A stretch of DNA of 64,000 nt from Boesenbergia rotunda. Taxonomy: Eukaryota; Streptophyta; Magnoliopsida; Zingiberales; Zingiberaceae. Position numbers and translations under genes: made by a program. Position 1 is the stretch's first letter. Each line of letters opens with the position of its first letter. Shown here one piece after another: positions 1-10,832 of the stretch. The notes under the pieces were generated by a model that worked only from the letters and a program-made list of their open reading frames with translations, was not told the origin of the DNA and ran no database searches. The stretch spans positions 61,521-125,520 of the forward strand of contig JAGFNQ010000731.1 of assembly GCA_024364735.1 (NCBI GenBank), written 5' to 3'.

Positions 1-1119
1 AAGTTTAGAAATAAGTACTTTAGAGAATTTTTGAACATAGCTTAAGTACTTAGGAAATACTTTTGAAAACTGCTACTTAGAATCTAATTTTGAAAACAAT
101 TTAGGTCAAGTACTTTTGAGCCAGTTTTGAAAAAACTAACTTAAGTATTTTGAAAACAGCTTTTTAAAAAGACATAGCTTAAACTTTTTGAAGAAAGAAT
201 AAAGTTTTGAGTTTTGAAAAAAAATTTAAAGCTTCTCTCCTTTCCTATCTCTCCCCCTTTGCCATATATCAAAAAACAAGGCAATATAGCAAAAAAAATA
301 AACTGCATAAGTATATAACAGAATAATGTGTTGTACTGAACCAATTCAAGATATAAACTGAACCAAAGCAATTTCAATTATCTCATTAGGGTCCTGTCTA
401 ACCCAATTAGCTACTTACTAACTGTTATAAACAGTAGTTTTCGCTAGGGTTAGTCAAGTTAAGTGTTCTGTTCAAGTTAGATTTTCTAAACTTGACACTT
501 AACCTGATTGCTGTTTAATTTGTATTTAGTGCCCCAATTACTGCAGATGCACTGATCTACATCATGAATTAAGGCAAAAACCTAAGCATCTCAACCCATT
601 CTAGGTTATCAGTCAAAAGTACCCTAAGGTGCTTGTGAGATGCTGGCTTCTAAATCTATAGGTGCATGCAGTTCTAGGGTTAGGCCTAGGCTAAGTCCAT
701 TTGCGAAAAAAAACCTAGTTTTGAAGGGGGGTAGTTTTTAAAATAAAACTAAGTCAAAAAATTATTAAAAAGAAAAAGCTAAAAAGATTTTTCAAACTAA
801 TTAAAAGTTGATTTTGAAATCAAGTAAAGTAGTTTTAAAATTCTTTTATAAACTGATTTTCAAATCATGTAAAGCAGTAAGAAAACCAAAAGTAGAGTAA
901 ATCTATTCTACTAAGCATAATCCTAACTATGATCAGATAATTAAGAAAAACAAATAGTCAACTCCATAAGTCAGCTGGTTAAAAAGAGAGAACCAGCACA
1001 GTCATACAAGTCAAACATGAGTCAACCCTACTGAGTAGGGTTTAGGGGCAATCAAACAGTCACTAGTACAATGCTAATCAAATCTAGGCGGAGGGACCGG
1101 GATGATCGGATCAACCTGG
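1..1119. other. AT-rich spacer of copia element A, no gene
   Basis: There is no convincing coding region here. Long A/T runs alternate with short unique sequence. Runs such as TTTTGAAAA recur, and similar T-rich text precedes the protease of the related copia element at 35.9-36.2 kb. I therefore read this as the internal spacer of minus-strand element A, which continues past the left edge of the window. The pol genes of A, if present, lie outside. Confidence 0.4.
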
Positions 1120-2363
1120 CTACCAGGATCGAAACAGCGCCATCATCTCGTGATATCGTGCGTCGTTGGTCTCCCTGTCGGCCTTGAGGGCATTCATATA
1201 CTCTGTGTAATAGCCCTGATTTGCCTCCATTTCTTCAGCATGATGTGCCTCCACTTCCTCCCGGAGGCTCTGGACCTGTGTCTCAAGTCGTGTCACTCTC
1301 TCGTAGAGTGTCGGTGGTGGAGGCTCGTCTATGTGCTCTCGAACCTCGGCTGCCAGATCTCCGACGTCGACCTCAACGTCCTCGTCAGAGTCGATCGGTG
1401 GTCCGGCTCGCTGGCGTCTCCACGACAAAACCCCGGTAGCCGAGACCTCTATACCAGCTAGGGAAAAGTTCCTAAAGCCTATCTCATCGAAGTCAGTCAT
1501 CATGGTCATCTCACCATCAGTGATGTTACGATCGTGATAATGAAGAATGGAAGTGATGATGTGGAAATAGGGGGTGCGTGCCCGCCCCTGAGTGGTAACA
1601 CTGGACGCATATAGGATCGTATAGAATATGTGTAGTCCAATGTCGATATCAAGATGGTGGATCAGTGCATACAGAAGGAAGGTATGAAATGGTCGCATGG
1701 TCGCGACGTCCCTAGTGGATAACGGTAAGATGCAGCGGACTAAAACTCTGTAAAGAGCATAGTCCTGGACCTGAAGGTCCACAGACTGAAATCGCTTGGC
1801 TAAGAGGTTCCTAGCATCCCTATGAAGTAGGAGTGTAGAGTATCTAGAGTAATATGAGAGTAAGGAGCATCAAAAGGAGGATCCCTAGGAGGATAGCGGC
1901 AAAAGGTGGACTGGGAGAGTCGTAGTCCAAGAAATCGGTTGAGCAAGGAGGGTGTGATTGTCAAGGGCATCCCTTGAACAGTAGTGACAAACATAAGATC
2001 ATTCTGTCTAACTATGTTATTATAGAATTCTGCACATAGAGATGTGTTAATGGGATGGGTGCAGAATACGAGGTTATCGAGTTGGTAAAAGTTTATAACA
2101 TTCATTGCCAAGGGACAAGATTGGGTGAAGAATTGTCTATTTAAGTAGCTTGTTTTTATAGGCTTGTATGTCGTTCGAGCAAACTTATTACAAAGTTCTA
2201 AAGTTGGGAACCTAGGATCGAGACTAGGTTCGGTACCGGGGTCTGGTTGGTTTGCTCGGCGTTTTCTAAGATAAGAATCATGCATTTAAAGGAAGGAATT
2301 TAAGAACAATAATTTTAAATGCGTAAGAGAAAAATTTTACCGAGTGGTCGTTCGGGGAGGCAT
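1120..2363 (-). pseudogene. ORF2 of copia element A, putative plant transposon protein, frameshifted
   Basis: A coding unit of about 385 codons on the strand of element A. A short first exon reads MPPRTTTR from the ATG at 2363. It is followed by an inferred 75-nt intron (GT at 2340-2339, AG at 2267-2266) and a long exon starting KRRANQPDP. The reading breaks near 1830: one frame stops at 1800, and the frame continuing to 1120 picks up at HRDARNLLAKRFQ. This is best explained by a small indel. The N-terminal half has a globular fold-like composition (FYNNIVRQNDLMFVT, PLTITPSLLNRFLGL) resembling what I recall as the putative plant transposon protein domain found in many plant repeats. The C-terminus (about 1300-1120) has a heptad-like coiled coil (YERVTRLETQVQSLREEVEA). 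Its function is unknown. It has its own TATA box and GC-rich palindrome array upstream. The spacer of the related element at 35.5-36.2 kb lacks it. The domain name is a recollection, not a search result. Confidence 0.55.
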
Positions 2364-2465
2364 GGTCGAAGTGGAGGGAGCAAGAAGGTCACTTGGTCGC
2401 CTTGGAAAGAAAAGAGTTAGAGAGAAGAAAGGATTTGGGTGTGGCAAGATGAGGGGATTCGGGTG

Positions 2466-2476
2466 CCTTTTATAGG
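2466..2476 (-). promoter_or_regulatory. TATA box of ORF2
   Basis: The minus strand reads CCTATAAAAGG, a consensus plant TATA box about 100 bp upstream of the inferred ORF2 start codon at 2363. A GGGCGCCC palindrome array lies directly upstream. The same order (array, TATA, transcribed leader) is seen in the LTR of this element. Confidence 0.6.
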
Positions 2477-2484
2477 CATTTTGG

Positions 2485-2745
2485 CTAGGGCGCCCGGGAG
2501 CTCTCGGGCCCCCAGGATAGGGGTCTACTGCCTTTAGCAGTGACTTAAGGCTGGTTGGGGGCGCCCGTGATAGCCCAGGAGCCCCGGTCAGACTGGGATG
2601 GCAGCATTGCTGCCTTGACCGATCCTGGGGGCGCCCGCAAGGGCCGGGGCGCCCTGGTTAGGGTGTTATGGCAGTTTTTTGCCTTGAACGAAGTGAAAGT
2701 GTTGTGGGGGCGCCCGAGGAGTCACGGGCGCCCGGGTTAGGTTGG
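2485..2745. repeat. GGGCGCCC palindrome array upstream of ORF2
   Basis: GC-rich block in AT-rich surroundings. About seven copies of GGGCGCCC or close variants occur, often in pairs about 20-25 bp apart (for example 2623-2660 and 2704-2735). The same motif and pairing occur in the LTRs at 5895-6240 and 37045-37290. Confidence 0.65.
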
Positions 2746-2754
2746 AGTTGACAC

Positions 2755-2915
2755 CTTTGATGTTTTGTTGACCATTTGACCATGGTTTAATGGTATGACT
2801 ACTGTGATCATGATTTGACTGCTTTGATTATGGTTTGACTGCTTTGACTATGGTTTCACTACATTAACCATGGTTTGACTACCTTGACCATGGTTTGACT
2901 AGTATTAGGTCAATG
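2755..2915. repeat. Short tandem repeat, GGTTTGACT type
   Basis: Six or so degenerate units of about 25-27 bp built on ATGGTTTGACTACTTTGACC. It lies between the ORF2 promoter array and the spacer of element A. No coding potential. Confidence 0.7.
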
Positions 2916-3596
2916 TCGTTCTAAACTATAGGATTTAATGTTTGTATTTAAAAAATACAGGTATTAAATGAATTTTGATTAAGTTAAATTTGACCGTCTC
3001 ACCCAATCTAGGGTTATCAATCACGTTTGCCTTATGGGTTTTGTGAGACGGGTTTTGGTAGATAGAATTATTTTGAAAGATTATTTTTAAAAAAATTAAA
3101 TTAATTTTGAAAACAGTTGATTTTGAAAAAAAAATGTTTGAATCTACAATTAACTGAAAATTTGTGTTAGATTTGAATTTGACAAAGAATAATCTGAATT
3201 TGAATTTCAAAAATTGGCTTCCAGGTCTTGGCGAGGCACTAGGCCTTCTTTGGCCGTAGCCTTATTGGATCATCAACCCTTTCCTTGACAAAGCCTTTTA
3301 ATGAAATTTCATTTTCAAAATTACTTTTTGAAAAATTCTGGTCTAACTAGTTTGGGTCTTGGATCGGTAGCTTCGGCTAGTTTCACCAGTCTAAAGAGAC
3401 CAAGTAGAGTATACTTGACCTTATTAGAATTGGCTTCCCTAACGTACTATCATCTCACCGCCACCCAATACTATGTTGTTCAAATTTCAGTTAAGTTGGT
3501 TCAGTCCTTAAACTAACCATTCCTAAGTCTAAGCATGGTAAATTGCAGAAATTAAATAAACAAGCAATCATGCAATTTGAAAACAAGAATTAAAGT
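2916..3596 (-). other. Non-coding spacer of copia element A
   Basis: Read on the minus strand, this segment matches the plus-strand stretch at about 35524-35960. A shared landmark is the text around GGCCAAAGAAG and CAAGACCTGGAAGCC (about 3215-3255 here, 35735-35790 there). That shows A and the copia element at 35.5-39.4 kb belong to one family and share a spacer between gag and protease. Confidence 0.6.
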
Positions 3597-5249
3597 TTAT
3601 CTAACTATAAATATTATTTTTAATTTGGCTCCCCCTGGACTAAAGCCACGATAATGGTTCGGCAAGATGTGAATCTTGTCCTTGGGGATCCAATACTGAT
3701 TTGATCCAGTTTGTTTGTTCAGGCACAGTTTGGGTACCCATGCCTGAACTTTAGCTCTGGACTGGTTCAGTACAGCATAGTAGGATCTTTGTCTAGATTT
3801 GGTTCTATAGCCTAATCCGGATCCATTTAGAACCGACTTCTATTTTCCAAGAATCATATCAAGACCCTTGGAACCAGAAGTGAATCGTTCTAAAGCTGAT
3901 CTAAGGTCCTTGACCTGAGTTTTTAAGGAGGAGTTCTCTTTCTCAAGTTTTTCAACTTGAGTAGAGGTTCCTTCTTGAACCTTCTCAGTTAAGGATCTTG
4001 AGTCAGCTCTCTCTTTCAGGAGTTTTACTTCCTGTCGGGGAGATTCGACTCGGAATTTAGCTTTCGCCAAATCTCGAGAAAGATAGGAAATTAATTCATT
4101 TAATTGATTTCTTGAAAAACCACTTACAGTTATTTCCCCGTCCTCTGAGAATGTAAGTTTGCCGTCGTCCGGCTCCGACTCTGACTCGGTCTCGATTTCT
4201 TCTGAGGCGGTTAGTGCGAGCAGGTTCGACTGTGGGACCTCTTCTTCGGAGGAGGAGGAGGACTCGTCCCACGTTGCCTGAAGTGCCTTCTTCTTTCTCG
4301 TCTTCTTTGTTTCCTTTAGGTTGGGGCATTCAGTCTTGTAGTGGCCCTTCTTCTTGCACTCGTAACAGGTCACGTTGGGTTTGTTCTTTTCATTTGAGGG
4401 TTCAGCTTGTTCTTCCTTTCTTCAGCTGGCTTTTCTTCTGTTGGTCTGATTTTTTAGCTCTTTGTAGTAGTCCCGGGCTAGCCGAACCAGCTTAGGCTGA
4501 TTTCCCTCGTTGTCTTCTGAGTCTGAATCTGAATCAGACTCGGGTGCAGGTTTAGGCTTCTTTTTGGTTGTCTTTCCAGCTTTACCTGCAATAAAGGTAA
4601 TGCCTTTCTCGGCCAGGGTGCAGTTAGTCTGTTCATGTAACTCAAGTTCTGAAAACAGTTCATCTAATTTAATTTTTGAAAGGTCCCTTGAAACCTTGTA
4701 TGCATCTACCATAGATGCACATAAGGTGTTTCTCGGGAAAGCATTAAGAGCGTACCTTATCAGGTCACGGTTTTCTACCTTGTGACCGATTGTGTGTAGC
4801 CCATTCATTAACTCCTGAATTCTGACGTGGAGTTGAGCTGTTGTTTCATTGTCGTTCATCTTGATCGTGTACAGCTTGTTCAGGAGGAGATCTCTCTTAC
4901 TGATTCGAGTATCTGAAGTTCCTTCGTGTAGCTCGATCAGCTTACCCCACAGCTCCTTTGCACTGTTGAATGGTCCTATCCGATTCAACTCTTCCTTGGT
5001 CTGGCCGCATTGAAGTGTCTGGGTTGCTTTGGCATCAGCTTCAATTTTTCTTTTCAGAGCGGTATCCCACTCAACGTAAGATTGTGGTACTCCTTCAGCA
5101 TTCTTTGGAATCTCCAGGCTAGACTGGATGATTATCTACATGTCCACCTGAGTTTTCAGGTGGACCTCCATTCGACTTTTCCAGTAGGAGAAGTCCTCCC
5201 CACTGAAAAGTGGTGGTCTGGCTATGCTGAATCCTTCTTGCATGGCCAT
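3597..5249 (-). pseudogene. gag: Ty1/copia gag, element A, three in-frame stops
   Basis: Nucleocapsid/capsid polyprotein of a copia retrotransposon, 550 codons in one uninterrupted frame. The start ATG is at 5249 (MAMQEGFSIARPPLFSG, the classical copia gag opening with the DFSYWKSRMEVHL block after it). The central UBN2-like capsid region includes KELWGKLIELHEGT and TIKMNDNETTAQLHVRIQEL. A CCHC zinc knuckle (CYECKKKGHYKTEC) lies at about 4370-4330, followed by an acidic Ser/Glu tract and a coiled coil (about 4000-3870). Stops interrupt the frame at 5138-5136 (TAG), 4424-4422 (TGA) and 3842-3840 (TAG). No frameshift is needed, so decay is by substitution only. The terminal part (KSVLNGSGLGY to about 3630) is the linker that normally leads to the protease. 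Protease and pol are not seen downstream within the window. Confidence 0.9.
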
Positions 5250-5451
5250 TTTATCTGATAATAAGAGTAAAAGAAGGAAAAAAATATCCCAAGACTTTGT
5301 CTTGGAATAGTAGTGTGGGAAGAAAGAAAAAAATATTTATCGAGGGGTGTTGCACCAACCTCGATTAACGATGAAAATTCAAAAAAAAAAATTAAAAAGA
5401 AATCCGAAAAAAATTCTCAAATTGGTGGTTGCACCAGATTTGAGCTTCCCT

Positions 5452-5463
5452 GCTCTGATACCA
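5452..5463 (-). other. Primer-binding site of copia element A
   Basis: The minus strand reads TGGTATCAGAGC, complementary to the 3' end of plant initiator tRNA-Met. It lies two bases inside the LTR end (CCAACA at 5471-5466). This fixes the orientation and the LTR boundary. Confidence 0.9.
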
Positions 5464-5881
5464 CTTGTTGGATCGAGAGAATATGATAGAGGAGGGGGTG
5501 AATATCGTAAACCGTTTTCGGATTTAGAGAGAGAGAATGCACAGCGGAAAATTAACACGAAAACCAAACGCAAACACGAAGATTTACTTGGTTCGGAGTC
5601 ACGGTCGGCTCCTACTCCAAGGCCCACGGTCCTTGACTGTTTACTGCGGGCAATACTATAATCGCGCAAAATCTTACAAACAGTTGTACAGAGTAAGTGC
5701 AGTAAGAATACAATTAAGAATTGACTCTTCGTTACCGACGCCCGGTGTAGATCGTTCTTCGATGCGTAGGGTCGTCGTTGGCGCTAGAATCTCGAGATGG
5801 AGGATTTCTGGAGCAGAGCGCCTGAGTTGAAGAGCGTATTGGCGTTGGAAAACTTGTTGTTTCAAGCCTTGGGGTCGAGGG

Positions 5882-5893
5882 GCTATTTATAGC
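5882..5893 (-). promoter_or_regulatory. TATA box of copia A LTR
   Basis: The minus strand reads GCTATAAATAGC, a self-complementary TATA element at the end of U3. It lies immediately downstream of the GC palindrome array. Confidence 0.75.
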
Positions 5894-5894
5894 C

Positions 5895-6240
5895 TCCTGG
5901 GGCGCCCGGAACGTTGGGGGCGCCCCCCCCACGTGTCAGCCGATCCGGACAAGTCTCGGTCAGCCGTTATCCCTCCAGGATCGGGCTGAGGTTTGACCGG
6001 GGGAGCCCGGGACGCAGGGGGCGCCCGGGTTGACTCGATCAGCTGGCTTCTCGCTGGCTTGACTTTATTCACTTCGTTGGCTTGAGGCCAAGGCGCCCGG
6101 AGCATCCGGGGCACCCGGGAGCACGGTTGCGCCCGGGAGCATGGGGGCGCCCCCCAGTGAGCTTCCGAAGCGATTTATTTGCTTAACTTGTTTTGCCTTG
6201 ACCTTAGGGGCGCCCGGGACACTGGGGGCGCCCTGCCCAG
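5895..6240. repeat. GGGCGCCC / CCCGGG palindrome array in U3 of copia A
   Basis: About ten GGGCGCCC, GGGCACCC or CCCGGG palindromes within 350 bp, spaced roughly 15-25 bp and often in pairs. The array is the main GC-rich part of the LTR and ends at the TATA box. Confidence 0.7.
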
Positions 6241-6489
6241 CTACTTGCCCCTCTCCTTTGGGGCGTTCTGAGCTGCAGAAACACCTTCCTTCGGTCATGC
6301 ATCCAAGGTTAGTCCAAAACAACACAAAGCAATAAAATATTAGGTTTATATAGCCTTAGCTGTCTTGGTTCTGACTTTGGGTCTCCAAAATGGAACCCTA
6401 GGTCGAACCGACGCCTACTGTTCCCTCGACGGGGAACGCGTCCTCACCTACTCCTCTCAGGAGAATTTACCTGTTGCCAATCGGCTCCT

Positions 6490-6770
6490 CCGGTTGGACT
6501 TTTGCCCAGCAGTCTTTCGCCAGGTGCCCAGCTGTCCTTCGCCAGGTCTTCAGTACCAAGCAGTCCTTCGCCTGGTGCCCAGGAGTCCTTCGCCAGGTCT
6601 TCGGATCCAAGCAGTCCTTCGCCTGGTGCCTAGCAGTCCTTCGCTAGGGCTTTGTATCCTGGCATTCCTTCGCCAGGTGCCTAGCAGTCCTTCACTAGGG
6701 CTTTGTATCCTGGCATTCCTTCGCCAGGTGCCTAGTAGCCCTTCGCTAGGACTTTGTTTCCTGCACACTT
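6490..6770. repeat. Satellite in LTR of copia A
   Basis: Repeats of about 45-50 bp, and half-units of about 25 bp, built on CAGTCCTTCGCCAGGTCTTC and TAGCAGTCCTTCGCTAGG. The pattern (a direct satellite between the LTR start and a palindrome array) recurs in the other copia LTRs of the window. Confidence 0.7.
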
Positions 6771-6863
6771 AATGAGCATGTTAGATAAACATTACATCTT
6801 AACTTTTGAACCCTTTGCCATTATCAAAACACAGGTTCGACTTGGGTGATGTCTGCACCAACA

Positions 6864-7900
6864 GGTCTCCAGCGGGCTAGCAGGCCATCTTGAACTACTT
6901 CCTGCACCCGTTGATGATCTGCCTCTGCCCCGGGTGATCAGCCCTCGTGAACTGCGAATGGGCCCACTCGGCGGTTTGCTGGGTCGTGCTAGAATCAGAG
7001 GAGACGTGCTGGCTGGCTCCTTCTTTCGAGGCGCATGTGCTTCTTCCACATTAATGTGTTTGACGGTCTTACCCAGTAAGCTGTCGAAGAGCTTGGGGGG
7101 CTTCCTGATGAGCGAGCGAAAGAACTCACCCTCCTGCAATCCCTGGGAGAATGCGCTGATCAATACCTCGGGTGCGGTGGTTGGCACGTCCAGTGCCACC
7201 CCATTGAATCTCTTGATGTAGGCCCGAAGTGTCTCTTTCGGGCCTTACTTTAAAGCAAACAAGTTGACACATGTCTTGTGGTGCATTCGGTTGCTCGCAA
7301 AGTGCTGAAGGAAGGTCCTCTTGAGCTCGTTGAAGCTAGCTATCAACCCACTGGGGAGCTGCCTAAACCATCGTTGGGCAACTCCAGAGAGCGTTGTCCA
7401 GAATGCTCTGCACTTCACGCCCTCGGGATACTGAAGTAGCAGCGCAGCACTCTCGAACTTTATGAGGTGCTCCTCGAGGTCAGTGGCTCCAGCATACTCA
7501 GGCATAGTGAAGAACCTGAGATGTCGGGGAACGGGATCCTTCAAGATTCAGGGGCAAAGGGGTTGCACGCCTGAGCAACCGGTGGCTCGCCGACTGGGAC
7601 TTTCCCCTTATCACATCGGGGCTCGTGCGTTCGGTGGGATGTGGATACCTCACCTGGCACGGGCCTGACCACGTTGGCCCGCCTGTGGTGCGTGCTTGGG
7701 AGGGAGGAGGCTGAGCCTCCTGGCGGCGGAACGGCCTTTCCTCGACCCTCCGATGGAGTAGGTGCAGCGGGCTCCTGGGGCCGAGTTGCAAGGCTCCCCG
7801 CCCGCGACGGCCTCAATGGGGTTCTCCTGGCCCGGGCAGCTAAAAGGCACTCGTATTCTTCGGGAGTGATGGCCATCACAACCCAGTTGGGATCATCCAT
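6864..7900 (-). pseudogene. gag: Ty3/gypsy gag, element O, interrupted by copia A
   Basis: Retrotransposon gag. The start MDDPNWVVMAITPEEYE at 7900 is followed by a low-complexity Pro/Arg region, then the retrotrans_gag core (FTMPEYAGATDLEEHLIKFE, FRQLPSGLIASFNELKRTFL) and the usual SFSQGL-like helix region (ISAFSQGLQEGEFFRSL). A single-base shift is needed near 7550. A TAA stop at 7247-7245 stands where family members have a sense codon (reading continues as GPKETLRAYIKRFN). The frame then runs straight to 6864, where LTR A begins. The rest of the element is outside the window or lost. Confidence 0.85.
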
Positions 7901-7929
7901 CTTCGCTTCCGATCAGGCGAACTTGCCCT

Positions 7930-7942
7930 CCTTTTGGCGCCA
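7930..7942 (-). other. Primer-binding site of gypsy element O
   Basis: The minus strand reads TGGCGCCAAAAGG four bases after a CA-ending LTR terminus (7947). TGGCGCC is the usual start of primer sites in OTA-clade gypsy elements. The tRNA species is not certain. Confidence 0.6.
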
Positions 7943-7946
7943 AATT

Positions 7947-8628
7947 TGATCCTGTCGCGAAGCGAGGTGGCGATCCCCAGGGCCGGACGGTCTCCCAGGT
8001 GGCACGAACTGAAGAGATGGCAACGACCTGGCTGCGATCCGGCTCTGGCTTGCAACACAGTGACCGTTAGCAAACCCGCCGGGGGTTTCCCCGGTCAGAC
8101 ACTCCGACGGTCAAGTCAGTATACATGGGTAAAATAGTGGAGCTGAATAGAAGTGTAGTAGTGATGAGAGAGCTCGCGCGCGCATACCTGCGGTAGGAGG
8201 AGTGAAGAGTTTATATAGCCGAGGGAACTGACAACCCTTGTCCGTGTTAACGAGATAAGGGTGTGATGCCTGTCAGCTCGTATGAGAGCACTTAGAAGTG
8301 GCGCGGCATGGCGCGGCATGGCGCGGGTTGCTCTAGCAGTACGAAAGTACTGGGTTGGCGGACTGACCGGGAGATGTGTCAGAGATGAGTAAGGTGTGTA
8401 GTACCCCGATATAAAGGTCGTACCCTGGATATAATGACATAGGGGGCGTAGGAGCGGGATAGCCCGTACCCCGAGCGCCGACCGGCAGGTCCGAGTGTTA
8501 AGGACCGGGTCGGGTAATGACCAGTGAGCGTGGGCAGCCACGCGTCCAACTGGGAGAGTTGAGACGCAGGGTACGCCTTGAGTCGGTGGTTTACTGAGTT
8601 ATGTCTAGCTGATTCTGTTAGATCTCTT
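7947..8628 (-). mobile_element. 5' LTR of gypsy element O, proximal part
   Basis: This GC-rich block is adjacent to the primer site of O and contains a minus-strand TATA box (GGCTATATAAA, 8210-8220). It is interrupted at 8628 by the solo LTR at 8629-10827 and resumes at 10833-10983. I cannot place its outer boundary. Confidence 0.65.
8210..8220 (-). promoter_or_regulatory. TATA box of gypsy O LTR
   Basis: The minus strand reads GGCTATATAAA inside the 5' LTR, upstream of the gag start at 7900. Confidence 0.6.
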
Positions 8629-8706
8629 TGTTGATGCAGTCTGGCCCTGATTGTTGTTTTGATGATGATGATGATTATGATTAAGTCCTGATCGAGGATT
8701 AGGCAT

Positions 8707-9157
8707 GATATGGAGGATTCTAGCCTGGAGGGCTAGGTGTTGGAAAAATCCTAACCTGGAGGGTTAGGTGTGAGAAATCCTAGCTTAGAGGGCTAGGTGT
8801 TGGAAAAGTCCTAATTCTGAAGGGTTGGGTGAAAAGTCCTAGCTTGGAGGGCTAGGTGAAAAGTCCTAACTTGGAGGGTTAGGTGCAAATTCCCATCCTG
8901 AAAAATTAGGTGAAAAAGTCCTGGCTTGGAGGGTCAGGTGCCTAGCTTGGAGGGCTAGGTTGGATGAAGTTCTAACTCGGAAGGGTTGGGTGAAAAGTCC
9001 TAGCTTGGAGGGCTAGGTGAAAAGTCCTAGCTTGGAGGGCTAGGTGAAAAGTCCTAACTTGGAGGGTTAGGTGCAAATTCCCAACTTGGAGAGTTAGATG
9101 GAAAATCCTTAACTTGGAGGGCTAAGGTGAATGGTAACTTAGCTTGGAGGGCTGAGT
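8707..9157. repeat. Satellite in solo LTR, about 27-bp units
   Basis: About sixteen units of 26-30 bp built on CCTAGCTTGGAGGGCTAGG plus a GTGAAAAGT linker. Each unit is itself a weak inverted repeat (CCTAGC/GCTAGG). Units alternate between CCTAGC and CCTAAC versions. Confidence 0.85.
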
Positions 9158-9164
9158 TTGAGTC

Positions 9165-9830
9165 CCTGGATCGGTCTGGTGATCGATCAGGGATTCTGGC
9201 ACGCTGCTCCTTCGTGGATCGGTCTGGTGACCGATCCAGCGATGACTGATCGGTCGGGTGACCGATCAGGGAGCACACAGTGAGGTTGGGAACCTACTGT
9301 GTTGCTCCTGATCGATTTGGTGACCGATCAGGGAGTATGTGTTTCACCCACTGACTGGCTCCTGATCGGTCTGGTGACCGATCAGGGAGCGAGCAGTGAG
9401 GTTGAGTTCCCTCGCTGAACTGCTCCTGATCGGTCTGCTGACCGATCAGGATCACTGTGCAGATCGTTCTGGTGAACGATCCAGCGTCGCAGGTTCCTCA
9501 CTATGATCGATTAGGCTCTAGCCTGATCGGTCTGGTCATGATCTGATCGATCTGGTGATCGATCAGGAGGCTTCCTGATCGGTCTGATGACCGATCAGGA
9601 GGTCTGGACTGCGAAGCTCAGAAATCGCCCAAGAAAGGGGTGGATCGTTCAGGTGATCGATCCACAACCTGGGATCGGTCCGGTGATCGATCAGGAGAAG
9701 TCACAAAGAAATCGCGATTTCTGATTGAGCGTTGGGGACCGATCAAGACGGATCCTGATCGGTCTGGTGACCGATCAGGAGTCTCTCTGATCGGTCCGGT
9801 GACCGATCACTTTAATTCAAATTACATTGT
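9165..9830. repeat. GATCGGTC/GACCGATC hairpin array
   Basis: About fourteen inverted repeats of the form TGATCGGTC-N4-GACCGATCA, with the loop usually TGGT. Several units differ in both arms together (for example GATCGTTC with GAACGATC near 9462, GATCGATC near 9545), so pairing is kept. The array occupies the same relative position as the GGGCGCCC array of copia A. Confidence 0.85.
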
Positions 9831-10832
9831 CAGACGCTCTGATCGCGTCTGAACACAACCGATTCGCTGCCACTCTCCTCTGATATTTGATATGCTGGTT
9901 GATTTGCTGTTCTAATACTCTGATCAAGCTACAGGTGACAGGGAAGGATTCAAACACTTAAGGAGAGGTTAATGGAGGCTTTCCTTGGAGCAGGTTTGTC
10001 CATTTTCCCATCTCAAGTTGCAACGGCGAGCTGCAGACTGGAGCGGAGACTGGAGCTTGACTGAGGGGAGCTCAGTGAGTCCAGAGATAGCTCAGTAGAG
10101 GCTGGCGTTGGCAGATGAGTAGCTGGGAGCTACAGAGATGTTGTCACCTGGTGCTATGTGAAGAATCAAAAAGGGCGGTGGATGGCTTCGTGGAAGCAAG
10201 TCTTGTGAACTATTGTTCTTGCCGTGCCTTGAGTTCTCCACAACTTGTCTGCTGTGTTCTTGCGATCTTCATCACTTTTGAGCAAGCAATTGAGAAGCAA
10301 CCATCGTTTACTTGAGCGCTTGAAGGAGAAAACAAGAGGCTTGGAGTCCGACAGTGGGAAGACACGGAGAAGGGTTCTTGCGTGAGATCACCACTGGGTG
10401 GAGCTCAGGGAAGCTTGCTGTGTTTTTGTCCTTGCTAAGTGTTTGAGTAAGATCCTTCTTGTTATTTCTTTGTGCTTAAACTATATCCTTGTTTGAAACA
10501 CACTGTGGAGAGGTTTCTCCACCGAGAAGGAGGTTGCTGATTTATGCGGTGATAACCGGGGCTTGATCTGTCGACGATCAAGGGATCGCCCACCTTAAGG
10601 GCACGCCAAGGAGTAGGGGCAAGTTATCCCCGAACCTTGTAAACCCTCCTTGTTAGCGATCTTGCTAGTTGTGTATGTTTTGCTTCCGTTACATTTTCTG
10701 CATAATCTGTTCTCTACTCTTTCCGCTGTGCTACTGATATTTAAGTTGCAGAAATCGCTATAAGTATTCAAGTTGCAAGTGGTTGGCTATATTCACCCCC
10801 CCCCTCTCTAGCCATCCGATCCCAACACTCTT

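Larger units (their letters stand above)
5466..6863 (-). mobile_element. 5' LTR of copia element A (1398 bp)
   Basis: Termini are TGTTGG and CCAACA. On the minus strand it starts TGTTGGTGCAGAC at 6863 and ends at 5466, next to the primer site. From the 5' end it contains a satellite (6770-6490), a GGGCGCCC palindrome array (6240-5895), a TATA box (5893-5882) and a leader. A second family member is the solo LTR at 36617-37861. The bases just outside at 6864-6868 (GGTCT) belong to the interrupted gypsy gag. The matching duplication should lie beyond the left window edge. Confidence 0.9.
8629..10827 (+). mobile_element. Solo copia-type LTR with target duplication CTCTT (2199 bp)
   Basis: Starts TGTTGATGCAGTCTGG and ends ATCCCAACA. 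It is flanked on both sides by CTCTT (8624-8628 and 10828-10832) and has no internal domain, so it is a solo LTR inserted into the LTR of gypsy O. The C-rich end (TATTCACCCCCC...) matches the 3' ends of the other copia LTRs here, which sets plus orientation. It carries a satellite (8707-9157) and a palindrome array (9165-9830). Confidence 0.9.

Noticed and set aside
1102..1537. Plus-strand ORFs of up to 119 codons
   Set aside because: They lie antisense to ORF2 of element A and have no family resemblance. The minus strand has the coiled coil and family-like text.
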